The notes beneath the pieces were generated by a model. It did no database searches. It saw only the letters and a list, made by a program, of their open reading frames with translations, and was not told the origin of the DNA. Positions 17,048 to 26,188 of a stretch of 64,000 bases of DNA are shown in pieces. How positions within the stretch are numbered: the stretch's first letter is position 1; every line of letters starts with the position of its first letter. The DNA is from an uncultured Clostridia bacterium (GTDB lineage: Bacteria; Bacillota; Clostridia; Oscillospirales; Acutalibacteraceae), in the NCBI GenBank assembly GCA_947589575.1, contig CANQBM010000002.1, forward strand, positions 124,001-188,000. The letters are read 5' to 3'. Both the position numbers and the translations under genes were made by a program.

Positions 17048-18784
17048 TCAGCAAACATCAAAAATTCCGGGCATCGTATCATCACGCATTGTATCCTCCT
17101 GGTCACGGTTGATTGCGCAGATAATACCTTTCATTGACGCATAGCTGATATTATGGCTTACGCCTATTCCGAAAACATCTTTACCCTGCGGATTTTTCAG
17201 ATGAATATAACTGATGGCCTTTGAGTCGCTTCCGACTGAAATTGCGTGTTCACTGTAATCAACAAACTCGTAATCGGTTATTCCGATTTCCCGTATAGCA
17301 GAGAAGAAAGCGCCGATAGGACCCGAGCCTGTTCCTTCAATTTTTACAGGCTCATTATCCTTATACTTAATCTCGCCTGTGAAATGAACAGAGGTTAAAT
17401 AGTCCTCCTCATTCTTTTCCTCGCTTATTTTATAGTTAATAAGTCTGTACGGACCGCATACATTTCTGTATTCCTTCTGGAACAAATCAAAAATTTCTGT
17501 TGTGTGAAGCTCCTTGCCCTTTTCGTCGCACGCTTTCTGAACTACCGCGCCGAACTCGGGGTGCATAGCCTTGGGCATTTTAATACCGTACTCATTTGCA
17601 AGAATGTATGCCGTACCGCCCTTACCGCTCTGTGAGTTAATACGGATAATCGGTTCATACTCTCTGCCTACATCTGCCGGGTCAATAGGAAGATACGGTA
17701 CCTCCCACATATCCGAGTGGCTCTCATCCATATAAATCTTACCCTTATTTATAGCGTCTTGATGAGAGCCTGAAAAAGCTGTGAACACAAGCTCGCCCGC
17801 ATAAGGATGGCGCGGCGGGACCTTCATTTTAGTTGTTCTTTCGTATACGTCTTTAATTTTGTTAATATCGTGGAAATCAAGTTCGGGGTCAATTCCCTGC
17901 GTCCACATATTCAAAGCAAGAGTTACAATATCAACATTGCCCGTTCTTTCACCGTTTCCGAAAAGCGTACCCTCAATTCTGTCAGCGCCCGCAAGCAAAG
18001 CAAGCTCGGCGGCAGCAACACCCGTTCCCCTGTCATTATGGGGGTGAAGTGAGATAATAGCTGAATCACGGTTAGGCAGGTGGCGGCAGAAATATTCAAT
18101 CTGGTCTGCGTAGCCGTTTGGCGTTGAGCCTTCAACAGTTGACGGCAGATTAAGAATAATCGGATTTTCCTTAGTGATATGAAGTTCCTCCATAACCTGG
18201 CGGCAAATCTCCACAGCGTTATCCATTTCAGTTCCCGTAAAGCTTTCGGGACTGTATTCAAAACGGATATTTGTTTCGGGATTAGTTTTCTTCTGCTCCT
18301 CGGTTAATTCATAGATGAGCTTCGCGCCGTTTACGGCAATATCAATTACACCCTGCATATCAGTCTTGAATACGACCTTGCGCTGAAGTGTTGATGTTGA
18401 ATTATAAAAATGAACAATGACATTCTTAGCTCCCTTGATTGCCTCAAAGGTTTTCTTGATAAGATGGGCTCTTGCCTGAACAAGCACCTGAATTGTTACA
18501 TCATCGGGAATATAACCGCCGTCAATAAGCGTACGCAGGATTTCATACTCCGTTTCGCTTGCCGACGGAAAACCGACCTCAATTTCCTTAACGCCTATAT
18601 CAACAAGTGTTGAGAAAAGCTCAAGCTTTTCCTGCAAATTCATCGGGTCTACAAGCGCCTGATTGCCGTCACGCATATCGACCGAACACCATATAGGAGC
18701 TTTTGTAATAGTCTTATCGGGCCATGTACGGTCCGGAATGTTTATCGGCTTGAAGCCGACATATTTTTCATACCCTTTTTTCAT
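17048..18784 (-). CDS. leuA: 2-isopropylmalate synthase, long (LeuA2/yeast-like) type
   Basis: The 578-residue enzyme condenses acetyl-CoA with 2-oxoisovalerate, the first leucine-specific step. The TIM barrel shows WCSVDMRDGNQALVDPM (substrate and metal), VGFPSASETEYE, LHPHNDRGTGVAAAELALLAG and GNGERTGNVDI. The C-terminal ~130 residues are the regulatory domain that senses leucine in the family. The N-terminus (KPINIPDRTWPDKTITKAP) identifies the fungal/actinobacterial-like LeuA subtype rather than the shorter E. coli type. AAAGGAG lies 11 bases before the ATG. It is preceded by a T-box leader. Confidence 0.97.
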   Translation of the reverse strand: MKKGYEKYVGFKPINIPDRTWPDKTITKAPIWCSVDMRDGNQALVDPMNLQEKLELFSTLVDIGVKEIEVGFPSASETEYEILRTLIDGGYIPDDVTIQVLVQARAHLIKKTFEAIKGAKNVIVHFYNSTSTLQRKVVFKTDMQGVIDIAVNGAKLIYELTEEQKKTNPETNIRFEYSPESFTGTEMDNAVEICRQVMEELHITKENPIILNLPSTVEGSTPNGYADQIEYFCRHLPNRDSAIISLHPHNDRGTGVAAAELALLAGADRIEGTLFGNGERTGNVDIVTLALNMWTQGIDPELDFHDINKIKDVYERTTKMKVPPRHPYAGELVFTAFSGSHQDAINKGKIYMDESHSDMWEVPYLPIDPADVGREYEPIIRINSQSGKGGTAYILANEYGIKMPKAMHPEFGAVVQKACDEKGKELHTTEIFDLFQKEYRNVCGPYRLINYKISEEKNEEDYLTSVHFTGEIKYKDNEPVKIEGTGSGPIGAFFSAIREIGITDYEFVDYSEHAISVGSDSKAISYIHLKNPQGKDVFGIGVSHNISYASMKGIICAINRDQEDTMRDDTMPGIFDVC

Positions 18785-18817
18785 ATTTAATCAATCTCCT
18801 TTCAAATTTGTACAGGA

Positions 18818-19096
18818 GCAAAAAATAAGCCCCTATACATCAATGTATAGGGACGTAATGTCTACGTGGTACCACCCTATTTCAGCAGAAAAATCCGCCC
18901 TTTAGCATCTATCAATGCCTTTGCCTGTAACGCAGCAACACGGCTGTTCCTATTGATTTCTATTCAAAACAGCGACTCCGCAGAGAGCTATACACCTGAT
19001 AATCCGTATTGACTTACACCGCCCGTCAACTCTCTTAAACTGAATTACAAGGTCTTTTTCTGCTTCATAGTTTTTACTTGGGTACTATTGAATTGT
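18818..19096 (-). promoter_or_regulatory. T-box riboswitch of the leuAB operon
   Basis: On the minus strand AGGGTGGTACCACG (18877-18864) is the conserved T-box sequence that pairs with the antiterminator bulge and tRNA acceptor end. It is followed by a terminator: CCCTATACAT (18831-18840) pairs with ATGTATAGGG (18843-18852), then TTATTTTTT to 18820. Upstream, AGAGAG near 19030 and CUCUCU near 18983 can close Stem I. A CUC (leucine) triplet lies in that region and would fit leuA, though the specifier position is inferred. Uncharged tRNA-Leu should allow read-through. Confidence 0.93.
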
Positions 19097-19102
19097 AAAA
19101 CA

Positions 19103-19130
19103 ATTATATCAAATTAAAAATTTTTGTCAA
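19103..19130 (-). promoter_or_regulatory. promoter of the leuAB T-box transcript
   Basis: On the minus strand TTGACA (19130-19125), 16 bases, TATAAT (19108-19103) preceded by TG one base upstream of the -10. The start should be near 19096, directly before the T-box leader. Confidence 0.88.
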
Positions 19131-19145
19131 GAGTAAAAATATTTA

Positions 19146-19790
19146 TTACAGCAGTGAATAACCGTAACCGTTTGCGATAGCATCTACTTTTTCTCCTGCT
19201 TTGCAGTGCGGACAATCATGAGGGGCATAAGCCTCGTATCCGGGGACATCCTCCTTGCTGAAAACAGTGTTGACATCTATTTCCCTTATTTTGTCTTTTG
19301 CTGAGAAAATTGATGTAACTCCCGCAACACATCCTCCGTAATAACACACGCTTTCCATAGCTCTTTCAACAGTTTTACCGCTTGTTATACAAGAAATAAG
19401 TATAATCACATTTTTACCGCTAATGTGCTTTTTAAGATTATCACGGAATATAATATTTCCTACTGCGTCGTATTCGGGACCTATTACATATATGTCATCA
19501 TCCGGATTTGGATTAAGCATATTCGGACGTGAAAGCTCGTGGGCAAGATAAGCACCGAGAGCCTGCGTTTCATAAAGACATAAAACCGTATTAACATTAA
19601 TGTTTCTTTCAACATAATACTGCGCCATAAGCATAGCGGCGTCAACGGATACGCTGTGATTGTGCTTTATGTCAGATGTGCCTATATAATAATTAAGATG
19701 AGTTGACGAAGAAATAAAGTGCCCCGGCATCGCGTGAATAAACACACTTTCATCCCTGTCAGACGTTATTGTATAAATCGGTTTATCCAT
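19146..19790 (-). CDS. phosphoribosyltransferase-like protein (orotate PRTase-like)
   Basis: The 214-residue protein shows a PRTase-like core: strand VNTVLCLYETQALGAYLAHEL, then VIILISCITSGKTVERAMESV, which resembles the PRPP-binding strand-loop although its usual acidic pair is replaced by SC. The C-terminus has CPHCKAGEKVDAI, a possible metal knuckle. Proteins of this kind are annotated as orotate phosphoribosyltransferase-like in Clostridia, but the missing acidic pair leaves its activity uncertain. It stands alone upstream of the leuAB promoter. Confidence 0.6.
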   Translation of the reverse strand: MDKPIYTITSDRDESVFIHAMPGHFISSSTHLNYYIGTSDIKHNHSVSVDAAMLMAQYYVERNINVNTVLCLYETQALGAYLAHELSRPNMLNPNPDDDIYVIGPEYDAVGNIIFRDNLKKHISGKNVIILISCITSGKTVERAMESVCYYGGCVAGVTSIFSAKDKIREIDVNTVFSKEDVPGYEAYAPHDCPHCKAGEKVDAIANGYGYSLL

Positions 19791-19910
19791 AATATTGTAT
19801 GCTCCTTCAGAAATATTTTTCCTGTTAAATTAATTTTAACCCACAAGATATATTTTTTCAACTAAAGCGCATATAAAAAATAATCTATAATATTTGTGAA
19901 AAATAAACAA

Positions 19911-19939
19911 AGGAAACAGCAAAGATTCTGCTGTTTCCT
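19911..19939 (-). terminator. terminator after the GH43 gene
   Basis: On the minus strand AGGAAACAGCA pairs with TGCTGTTTCCT over a 7-base loop, followed by TTGTTTATTTTT. It lies 9 bases beyond the GH43 stop. Confidence 0.85.
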
Positions 19940-19948
19940 CACTTATTA

Positions 19949-20890
19949 TCACACTCTGTCCCTGTATCTTTCAGCCGTTATTACGCCGTCATTTATATTG
20001 AGCTTGCATATTCTCGCGTTGCGTCTGTCGCCCGAAAGCCCGTCGTCCTCAACATCTCTTGCGTGGTAAACCGCATACCACTGGTCCTTGTATTTAATCA
20101 TTGAATGATGACCCGTACCCTCTTCAAAATCATTCGCCTTAAGCACGGGATTGTATGTATTATCATCAGGGTACTTTTCAAATTTGATTTTTGTCAAATC
20201 GGTTTCATCGGTCTTTGCCCTTGCATAGCCGACATAGTATGTTGGACGCTGATAACAGTTTCCCGAATACATAAGATACTGCCAGTCGCCCTCTTTAAAA
20301 TAAAAAGCTCCCTCAATCGTATGCCAGTTCACGCCTTTCTTGTATCTGTCTTTCATATAGACATCTTCGTCAAGAGTAGGGACTACAAGCGTTACCGGCC
20401 TGCCCTCCGCCGTTTCGGGGTCTATAAGTCTGTCTACTACTATATAAGTACCCGGTCTTTCACCGTCAAAGCGGTTTGTTGAATAGAAAATGAAAAGTCC
20501 GCTTTCATTTTTAACAACATGGGAATCAATCGAGAAGGGATGCAGGAGCTGTTTTGCGTTTTCAAACGGACCGAGCGGGCTTTTACTGCTTGAAACGTGC
20601 ATAGTCTGCCTGTGTCCTCCCTTATCTGGCGTGTCCCCATAAAACTCAAACGAACAGTACATATAATATGTTCCGTCAATTTCAATTACCGACGGCGCCC
20701 AGAATTCCTTAACACCGGGATATGTAAACACCCTGCCGTAAAATTTCCAGTCGCCGAAGAGGTCATCGGCATAATATGCGTAAATGCCGTCGTCACCCGT
20801 AGTGTAAATATAAAATTTACCCTCGCTTTCAAGAATAAACGGGTCCGCCTGTCCGATATAGTTTTCCTTATCAATTTTCAAAAGATTCAT
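19949..20890 (-). CDS. glycoside hydrolase family 43 (arabinosidase/xylosidase-type)
   Basis: Read from MNLLKIDKENYIGQADPFIL the protein has 313 residues. GGAGAG seven bases upstream supports this start over the longer frame from 20959, whose extra N-terminus is hydrophobic but lacks a ribosome site. GH43 five-bladed propeller marks: the general base Asp in GQADPFIL, FWAPSVIEIDGTYYMY, the pKa-modulating Asp in FSIDSHVV, and the acid Glu in IEGAFYFKEG, with GTGHHSM late in the sequence. Cytoplasmic by this start. It probably trims arabino- or xylo-oligosaccharides taken up from outside; the sugar is not determined. Confidence 0.87.
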   Translation of the reverse strand: MNLLKIDKENYIGQADPFILESEGKFYIYTTGDDGIYAYYADDLFGDWKFYGRVFTYPGVKEFWAPSVIEIDGTYYMYCSFEFYGDTPDKGGHRQTMHVSSSKSPLGPFENAKQLLHPFSIDSHVVKNESGLFIFYSTNRFDGERPGTYIVVDRLIDPETAEGRPVTLVVPTLDEDVYMKDRYKKGVNWHTIEGAFYFKEGDWQYLMYSGNCYQRPTYYVGYARAKTDETDLTKIKFEKYPDDNTYNPVLKANDFEEGTGHHSMIKYKDQWYAVYHARDVEDDGLSGDRRNARICKLNINDGVITAERYRDRV

Positions 20891-21013
20891 AAATACTCTC
20901 CAAATATACGAAATATTTAATGGCAGTATTATACTACCGAAAATTAGATAATACAACAATAATTTTATAAATAATTAAACTTTTTTCAGTATTTAATTAT
21001 TTTATAAAAAATA

Positions 21014-21553
21014 CTATTTTATAAATCTTTTCAGCCTGTTTACAAGAACAGCCGCAACGATGATTTTAACGGCGTCAGGCAAAAGAAACGGTAAAACGCA
21101 GGTAGAAAACGCTGAAACAAACATAACATTATACGCAATTACAAACCATATTGTGCCGAACAAATAGCATACTAAAATGCCGGCTGTCATAAAAAGTATA
21201 TTCTGCCACAGCTTTCTGCCTGTTTTTTCAGCAGCGGCTCCCACTATAAGAGCAGTAAAGACAAAACCGACAATATATCCGCCCGTAGGTCCCGTTACCG
21301 CGGCAATACCGCTTTTAAAGCCTGTAAAAACAGGCAGCCCCACCATACCCAAAAGGATATAAACTATAACAGTAAGCGTACCGCGTTTCCATCCGAGCAA
21401 GCCTGAGGTCAGACAGATTGCAAAAGTCTGAAGAGTTATTGATACGGTAAGCGGAACGGCAATCCACGAACATACCGCGATAAGCGCCGCAAATAAGCCT
21501 ATGTAAACTATATCAAGTGTTTTAAATTTTCTCTTTTTATTTTCAGAATTCAT
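21014..21553 (-). CDS. bioY: biotin transporter substrate-binding subunit BioY
   Basis: The 179-residue membrane protein has about six helices and the BioY blocks: VPLTVSITLQTFAICLTSGLLGWKRG and VFTGFKSGIAAVTGPTGGYIVGF, which form the biotin pocket of this ECF-type S component. It needs the shared EcfAA'T energy module, which is not in the window. GGAAGG precedes the ATG by about 11 bases. No BirA-type operator was recognised in the 90 bases upstream. Confidence 0.94.
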   Translation of the reverse strand: MNSENKKRKFKTLDIVYIGLFAALIAVCSWIAVPLTVSITLQTFAICLTSGLLGWKRGTLTVIVYILLGMVGLPVFTGFKSGIAAVTGPTGGYIVGFVFTALIVGAAAEKTGRKLWQNILFMTAGILVCYLFGTIWFVIAYNVMFVSAFSTCVLPFLLPDAVKIIVAAVLVNRLKRFIK

Positions 21554-21656
21554 AATTATATCGCCTTCCTTTTTGAAGATTATGCCATTTGCAAATCAAA
21601 TTGTCAACTTTTTAATTTAAAAAGGTTTACAATTATAAAAATAATGAATTATTTTG

Positions 21657-21710
21657 TTGAATATTGTATCTTTATACTATATAATTTAGTGTGCAAAATA
21701 ATTATTTTGC
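21657..21710 (+). promoter_or_regulatory. promoter and 18-bp palindrome ahead of the GH30 gene
   Basis: TTGAAT (21657-21662), 17 bases, TATAAT (21680-21685). GCAAAATAATTATTTTGC at 21693-21710 is a perfect 18-base palindrome that starts at the expected transcription start and ends directly at the AGGAGG ribosome site. It could be a repressor operator or an RNA hairpin that hides or protects the 5' end. Confidence 0.65.
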
Positions 21711-21727
21711 AGGAGGAAGATATTATT

Positions 21728-24700
21728 ATGAAAAGGGGTATATCATTACTTTTAAGTTTAGTAATGCTCCTGTCGGTTATGACAGGATTTTCAACTACCG
21801 CTTACGCAGCTGCAAAAAACTACACTTGCGGTGACCTTTCGGTGTCTCTTAATACCGACACGGGTGTAATGACTGTCAGCGGTAACGGCTACGGTAAAAA
21901 CTACGCAAACAATATATCAAACAGAGCTCCGTGGTACAATTCGAACAGGAATGACATAAAAAGCGTTGTTATTGAAGAAGGCGTTAAAGGTATCGGCGAT
22001 TACTGGTTTTATAACTGTACAAACCTTGCGTCCGTAACATTTTCAGGCACGGTTGATACAATAGGCTCTGACTGTTTCAGAAGCTGTACATCTCTGACAG
22101 GCATTGAGCTGCCGAGAAATTGCAACTGGTATTATAAGGAGCTTTTCCTTGATTGTTCAAATCTTAAATGGGTAATTATGCCAAACGGTAATTCAACGGA
22201 TACCTACTCGGGCAAACTGCCTGACGGTACATTCAAAAACTGTTCCAAGCTTGAAGAGGTTTATATCGGTTCGGGTCACACCTCAGTTGACACAAACGCT
22301 TTCAGCGGATGTAAAAACCTCAAGGGCGTTATCTGGGACAGCGGAGAAATCACGTCAACAGGCTCAAACGCACTAAGCAACGTTCCGAAGAGTTGTACTT
22401 TTATTGACGATAACAATTCACTTTCAAGCTGGTGCAGTTCAAACGGCTACGCATTTAATACCCTCAACGGCACCTGCTCTGACAATACATATTCGTTAAG
22501 CAAGCTGACATACAGCCTTGATACTTCAGACTTCAGACTCAGCTTTTCCGGCAGCGGAGATATGAACTCTGCTCCGTGGAGTCTGTTCCACTATCTTATA
22601 AGGAACATTGATTTTTCAAGAGTTGACAACACATTCTCTATTTCAGCAAACGCGTTTTCAAACTGTGAAAAACTGGATACGGTTGTATTTAACGAAAACA
22701 ACAGCGGCACACTTCACATTTATCCGTATGCGTTCAGTGGCTGTACGGCAACAACATACTGGCTGAATATACCAGCAAATACAACAAATATAGATGACCA
22801 CGCGTTTTATCAGACCGGTTTTAATTATGTAACCATTGCGTCGGAAAAAATTAATATGGGCGCGGACGCGTTCGGTAATGGCAGCGGCGGATATTCTAGA
22901 TTTTTCGGTCTGCATGATTCGGGTGTTTATGACTGGGTTAAATCATATAAAAATTCAGGCTACGATTGGCATTACTACTGCTTAAATGATAACCACGAAT
23001 ATAAGGCTGATACTGTCGAGCCTACATGTACTGAAAAGGGATATGATTTAACCTACTGCCCTTACTGTGACGCCGACCCCTATAAAAGTAATTATACAAA
23101 TCAGCTTGGTCACAGTTATAAATATTCAGGCGAAAACGGTTCAAACTTCATTTACTCCTGCACACGATGCGGAAAAAACGATTTAGCGCTTGATGCCGTT
23201 ATGGTACAGAATATATTTAAAAACGCCGTCAGTCATGATAATGACAATCCGCCGTATAAGCAGTCAAACTATGACGGAAGGGCTGACGTTTACCTTGACG
23301 GATACGTTAACGCAAAAGACTTTTTAACTATTGATAATTTAACAAAAAAGATTGATACGACTAATAAGGCAACCACGATTAATGAAAACACTGCATATCA
23401 AACTATGGAAGGCTTCGGCGCATCCGCCGCGTGGTGGTCACAGGACGTAGGTGGCTGGGAAAATATTGACGAAATAACCGAGCTTCTTTACGGCGACAAA
23501 AAAGGAATAAGACTAAATATTTACCGTTATAATTTAGGCGCCGGCTCCGAAGACGATACTCACATAGGCGACTGGCACAGAAGAGCGGAGGATTTCCTGA
23601 GCGAAAGCAGTAATATAAACGACAGTTCAACATATGACTGGAATGCGGACGTAAATGCGAGAAAAGCGCTTGCGTCAGCGAAGAAAGCAAACAATAATAT
23701 TAAGCTTACGCTTTTCTCAAATTCGGCGCCTGTTTCGCTAACGGATAACGGAAGAGGATACTGCTCATATAATACAAATTCAAATCTAAGCGAGAAGAAT
23801 TATCAGGCTTTTGCAAACTACGTTATAAACTGCGCGGAACACTTTATTGATGAGGGCTACAACGTAACAAACGTATCGCCTATCAACGAACCGGAGTGGG
23901 CTTGGGCGGCAGACGAATTCGGTAACTGCAGCCAGGAGGGTTGCCACTTTGAATACGACGCGGCACGTGTATTTTACAACAACTATATGGTGCCTGCTTT
24001 GATGAACAGCAGCCTTAACGGTAAGGTCGATTTATCTGTATGGGAGTGTGCACAGCTCAATCATTCATCATACTGGAATGATTATCTCAATAACATGTTC
24101 TCCTCCTCAACATCAATTTTCTCAGGTAATTACGGCAAAAATAACGCGAATATCCGCAGCTATTGCGACAGTCTTGACACACATTCCTACTGGGCAAGCA
24201 CAAGCGACAGAAATGCCGTTGCGTCAAAGCTTAAAGACAATAACTATTCTGCTGTCAAAAAGGTCAGATGCACCGAATACTGCCAGATGACAAATGACGG
24301 CAGTACAGGCGTATATGACCTCATTCAGCAGGAGGGCGGAAATACAAACGGTATGGGAATTGAATACGGAATTGCTCTTGCGGATATTATATATCAGGAT
24401 ATGACAATTCTAAACGCTGTTGAATGGGACTGGTGGACCGCATGCAGTTCCGGCATTTACCCTGACGGTCTGGTGTATATCAATTATAACAGCCATTCCG
24501 ATGTTCAGACATCAAAGCGTTTATGGTGTCTCGGTAACTACTCAAAGTTTATCGACGACGGAGCTAAGAGAGTTTCTGTTTCAACACAAAGCGGAATACC
24601 GTCAACTGTTGAACAAACCGCATATGTAAATCCCGATGGCAGTGTAGCCGTTGTGTATATAAACAAAGGCGAAACAACACAGTACACTTCATTTGACAAT

Positions 24701-24841
24701 TCAAAATATTCAACATTTGAAACATATGTAACGGATGATGCGCACGATTTATCGCTGTACCAGTCGGGCAATGTAGAAAACAAGGCTGTTTCAATCCCAG
24801 CAAAAAGCGTTACAACGGTTGTACTTGAAAAAACAAAATAA
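21728..24841 (+). CDS. secreted multidomain GH30 glycosidase with LRR and dockerin-like segments
   Basis: Start at 21728 is set by AGGAGG 11 bases upstream and by the signal peptide MKRGISLLLSLVMLLSVMTG ending AYA-A; length 1037. Residues about 30-430 carry BspA-type leucine-rich repeats (IGDYWFYNCTNLASVTF, AFSGCKNLKGV). Then come two Cys-pair modules (CTEKGYDLTYCPYC; YSCTRCG), typical of clostridial surface proteins, and a dockerin-like segment with one calcium loop (DVYLDGYVNAKD, near residue 520). The rest is a GH30 barrel (YQTMEGFGASAAWWSQDVGG) with acid Glu in SPINEPEWAW and nucleophile Glu in RCTEYCQM. It resembles endo-beta-1,6-galactanase-like GH30; the substrate is inferred. Confidence 0.88.
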   Translation: MKRGISLLLSLVMLLSVMTGFSTTAYAAAKNYTCGDLSVSLNTDTGVMTVSGNGYGKNYANNISNRAPWYNSNRNDIKSVVIEEGVKGIGDYWFYNCTNLASVTFSGTVDTIGSDCFRSCTSLTGIELPRNCNWYYKELFLDCSNLKWVIMPNGNSTDTYSGKLPDGTFKNCSKLEEVYIGSGHTSVDTNAFSGCKNLKGVIWDSGEITSTGSNALSNVPKSCTFIDDNNSLSSWCSSNGYAFNTLNGTCSDNTYSLSKLTYSLDTSDFRLSFSGSGDMNSAPWSLFHYLIRNIDFSRVDNTFSISANAFSNCEKLDTVVFNENNSGTLHIYPYAFSGCTATTYWLNIPANTTNIDDHAFYQTGFNYVTIASEKINMGADAFGNGSGGYSRFFGLHDSGVYDWVKSYKNSGYDWHYYCLNDNHEYKADTVEPTCTEKGYDLTYCPYCDADPYKSNYTNQLGHSYKYSGENGSNFIYSCTRCGKNDLALDAVMVQNIFKNAVSHDNDNPPYKQSNYDGRADVYLDGYVNAKDFLTIDNLTKKIDTTNKATTINENTAYQTMEGFGASAAWWSQDVGGWENIDEITELLYGDKKGIRLNIYRYNLGAGSEDDTHIGDWHRRAEDFLSESSNINDSSTYDWNADVNARKALASAKKANNNIKLTLFSNSAPVSLTDNGRGYCSYNTNSNLSEKNYQAFANYVINCAEHFIDEGYNVTNVSPINEPEWAWAADEFGNCSQEGCHFEYDAARVFYNNYMVPALMNSSLNGKVDLSVWECAQLNHSSYWNDYLNNMFSSSTSIFSGNYGKNNANIRSYCDSLDTHSYWASTSDRNAVASKLKDNNYSAVKKVRCTEYCQMTNDGSTGVYDLIQQEGGNTNGMGIEYGIALADIIYQDMTILNAVEWDWWTACSSGIYPDGLVYINYNSHSDVQTSKRLWCLGNYSKFIDDGAKRVSVSTQSGIPSTVEQTAYVNPDGSVAVVYINKGETTQYTSFDNSKYSTFETYVTDDAHDLSLYQSGNVENKAVSIPAKSVTTVVLEKTK

Positions 24842-24851
24842 ACCGCATAAA

Positions 24852-24876
24852 AAAGGAGTGTCAGTGACACTCCTTT
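24852..24876. terminator. bidirectional terminator after the GH30 gene
   Basis: AAAGGAGTGTC pairs with GACACTCCTTT across an AGT loop; GGTTTT follows on the plus strand. It also lies 5 bases past the end of the convergent four-helix protein gene. Confidence 0.85.
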
Positions 24877-24880
24877 GGTT

Positions 24881-25330
24881 TTATAGAAATTGTCTTACAT
24901 CGGTCGCGAGCCTGTCCTCAATCTGAACAAGTCTGCCTGTAATATCTCTTGACTTTTCATCAGCGCTTTTATACTGGTTAAGATACCTGCTGAGTGACTT
25001 TACGCCCATATTGCACCCGTCAGTAATTAAATCCGCCACTGTGCTGTCCGTACCGTCAACAGCCATTTTCATATTCGTCTTCATCCAGCTCATTCCCTTT
25101 GCCATAGGATTAGGATTTTTTCCCTCATCGTTATGCTCATTTAAAAGCACAAGAATTTCATCTTTAAGCTTTTCGTGCTGTGTCTTGCTGTCGTGAAGAA
25201 GATTTCTGAAATCGCTGTTTTTTACATCATCAATTACATCGTCTATTGCGGATATACCCATTTTAATACCCGAATCGCACTCTTTAAGGAGCTTTACGGT
25301 ATCTCCGTCAGCACCGTTTTTATCAACCAT
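24881..25330 (-). CDS. predicted four-helix-bundle protein, DUF2383-like
   Basis: The 149-residue protein is soluble and almost wholly helical: DTVKLLKECDSGIKMGISAIDDVIDDV, a second helix around FRNLLHDSKTQHEKLKDEILVLL, a central MAKGMSWMKTNMKMAV, and a last long helix. The pattern resembles ferritin-like DUF2383 bundles, but clear metal-binding ExxH pairs are not obvious. No function can be given. It is a single-gene unit. Confidence 0.6.
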   Translation of the reverse strand: MVDKNGADGDTVKLLKECDSGIKMGISAIDDVIDDVKNSDFRNLLHDSKTQHEKLKDEILVLLNEHNDEGKNPNPMAKGMSWMKTNMKMAVDGTDSTVADLITDGCNMGVKSLSRYLNQYKSADEKSRDITGRLVQIEDRLATDVRQFL

Positions 25331-25392
25331 ATTATCCCTGCTTTCTGTATATTACTATTAAAAGTATATCCTGCAAATACCAAGTTATACAT

Positions 25393-25421
25393 TTGACCTA
25401 AAACGATATAGATAGTATACT
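25393..25421 (+). promoter_or_regulatory. promoter of the two HAD genes
   Basis: TTGACC (25393-25398), 17 bases, TATACT (25416-25421), followed within 20 bases by GAGGTGAT and the ATG at 25439. Confidence 0.75.
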
Positions 25422-25438
25422 TAATTTGAGGTGATGAA

Positions 25439-26176
25439 ATGAAAAAGCCAAAGATGATTTTGTTTGACTATGGTCACACATTGGTTTATGAGCCATATTG
25501 GGATTATATTAAAGGCGAAGAAGCTGTTTTTAAACATATAATACACAATCCAAACAACATTACACCCGAACAGGTAAATAATTTTTCGATTGAATTATTC
25601 AGTAAATATGAAAAATTCAGGCAACAGGGTTATGAACCAAGCGCAATACAAACCCTTAAATATAAGTATGAATATTTTAATCTTAAATTTGACACAAGCT
25701 ATGAAGATATTCAAAAAATTCTGTGGGACAACAGCTCTCAATGCTACCCTATGCATTATATAGATGATTTGCTTAAATATCTGAACGAAAATAACATACG
25801 CACAGGCGTAATCAGTAATATAGGCTGGACGGGTAACGCACTAAAAAACAAGCTTGACGAAGTTTTACCCGATAACAATTTTGAATTTATAATTGCATCA
25901 AGTGATTATGGTTTCAGAAAGCCGAATGAAATGTTATTTGACTTGGCACTAAAGAAAGCAAATCTAAAGTCCGATAATGTATGGTATTGCGGTGACAGTA
26001 TTGATTACGATGTTAATTCAGCGCACAATATCGGTATCTTCCCTGTACTGTATGAAAACACTGTGATACCTAATCCATGGTATGAAAAACCCGATACATC
26101 AAAAATTGACTTTGATTTTTTACATATACACAGCTGGAAAGATTTAATTGAAATATTATCAAAATATGACTGTTAG
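25439..26176 (+). CDS. HAD-superfamily hydrolase
   Basis: The 245-residue protein has HAD motif I as FDYGHTLVYE (the second Asp of DxD is Gly), motif II GVISNIGW, motif III Lys in YGFRKPNEMLF and motif IV YCGDSIDYDVNSAHNIG. The helical cap inserted after motif I puts it in the class I cap group, like YjjG or haloacid dehalogenases. Loss of the second Asp is common in some HAD branches but normally argues against a standard phosphatase. It is followed by a second, related HAD gene 12 bases later. Confidence 0.85.
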   Translation: MKKPKMILFDYGHTLVYEPYWDYIKGEEAVFKHIIHNPNNITPEQVNNFSIELFSKYEKFRQQGYEPSAIQTLKYKYEYFNLKFDTSYEDIQKILWDNSSQCYPMHYIDDLLKYLNENNIRTGVISNIGWTGNALKNKLDEVLPDNNFEFIIASSDYGFRKPNEMLFDLALKKANLKSDNVWYCGDSIDYDVNSAHNIGIFPVLYENTVIPNPWYEKPDTSKIDFDFLHIHSWKDLIEILSKYDC

Positions 26177-26188
26177 GAATTATGAAAT

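Noticed and set aside
21644-21727. Longer N-terminus of the GH30 protein
   Set aside because: It lies within the promoter and palindrome; the signal peptide and AGGAGG place the start at 21728.
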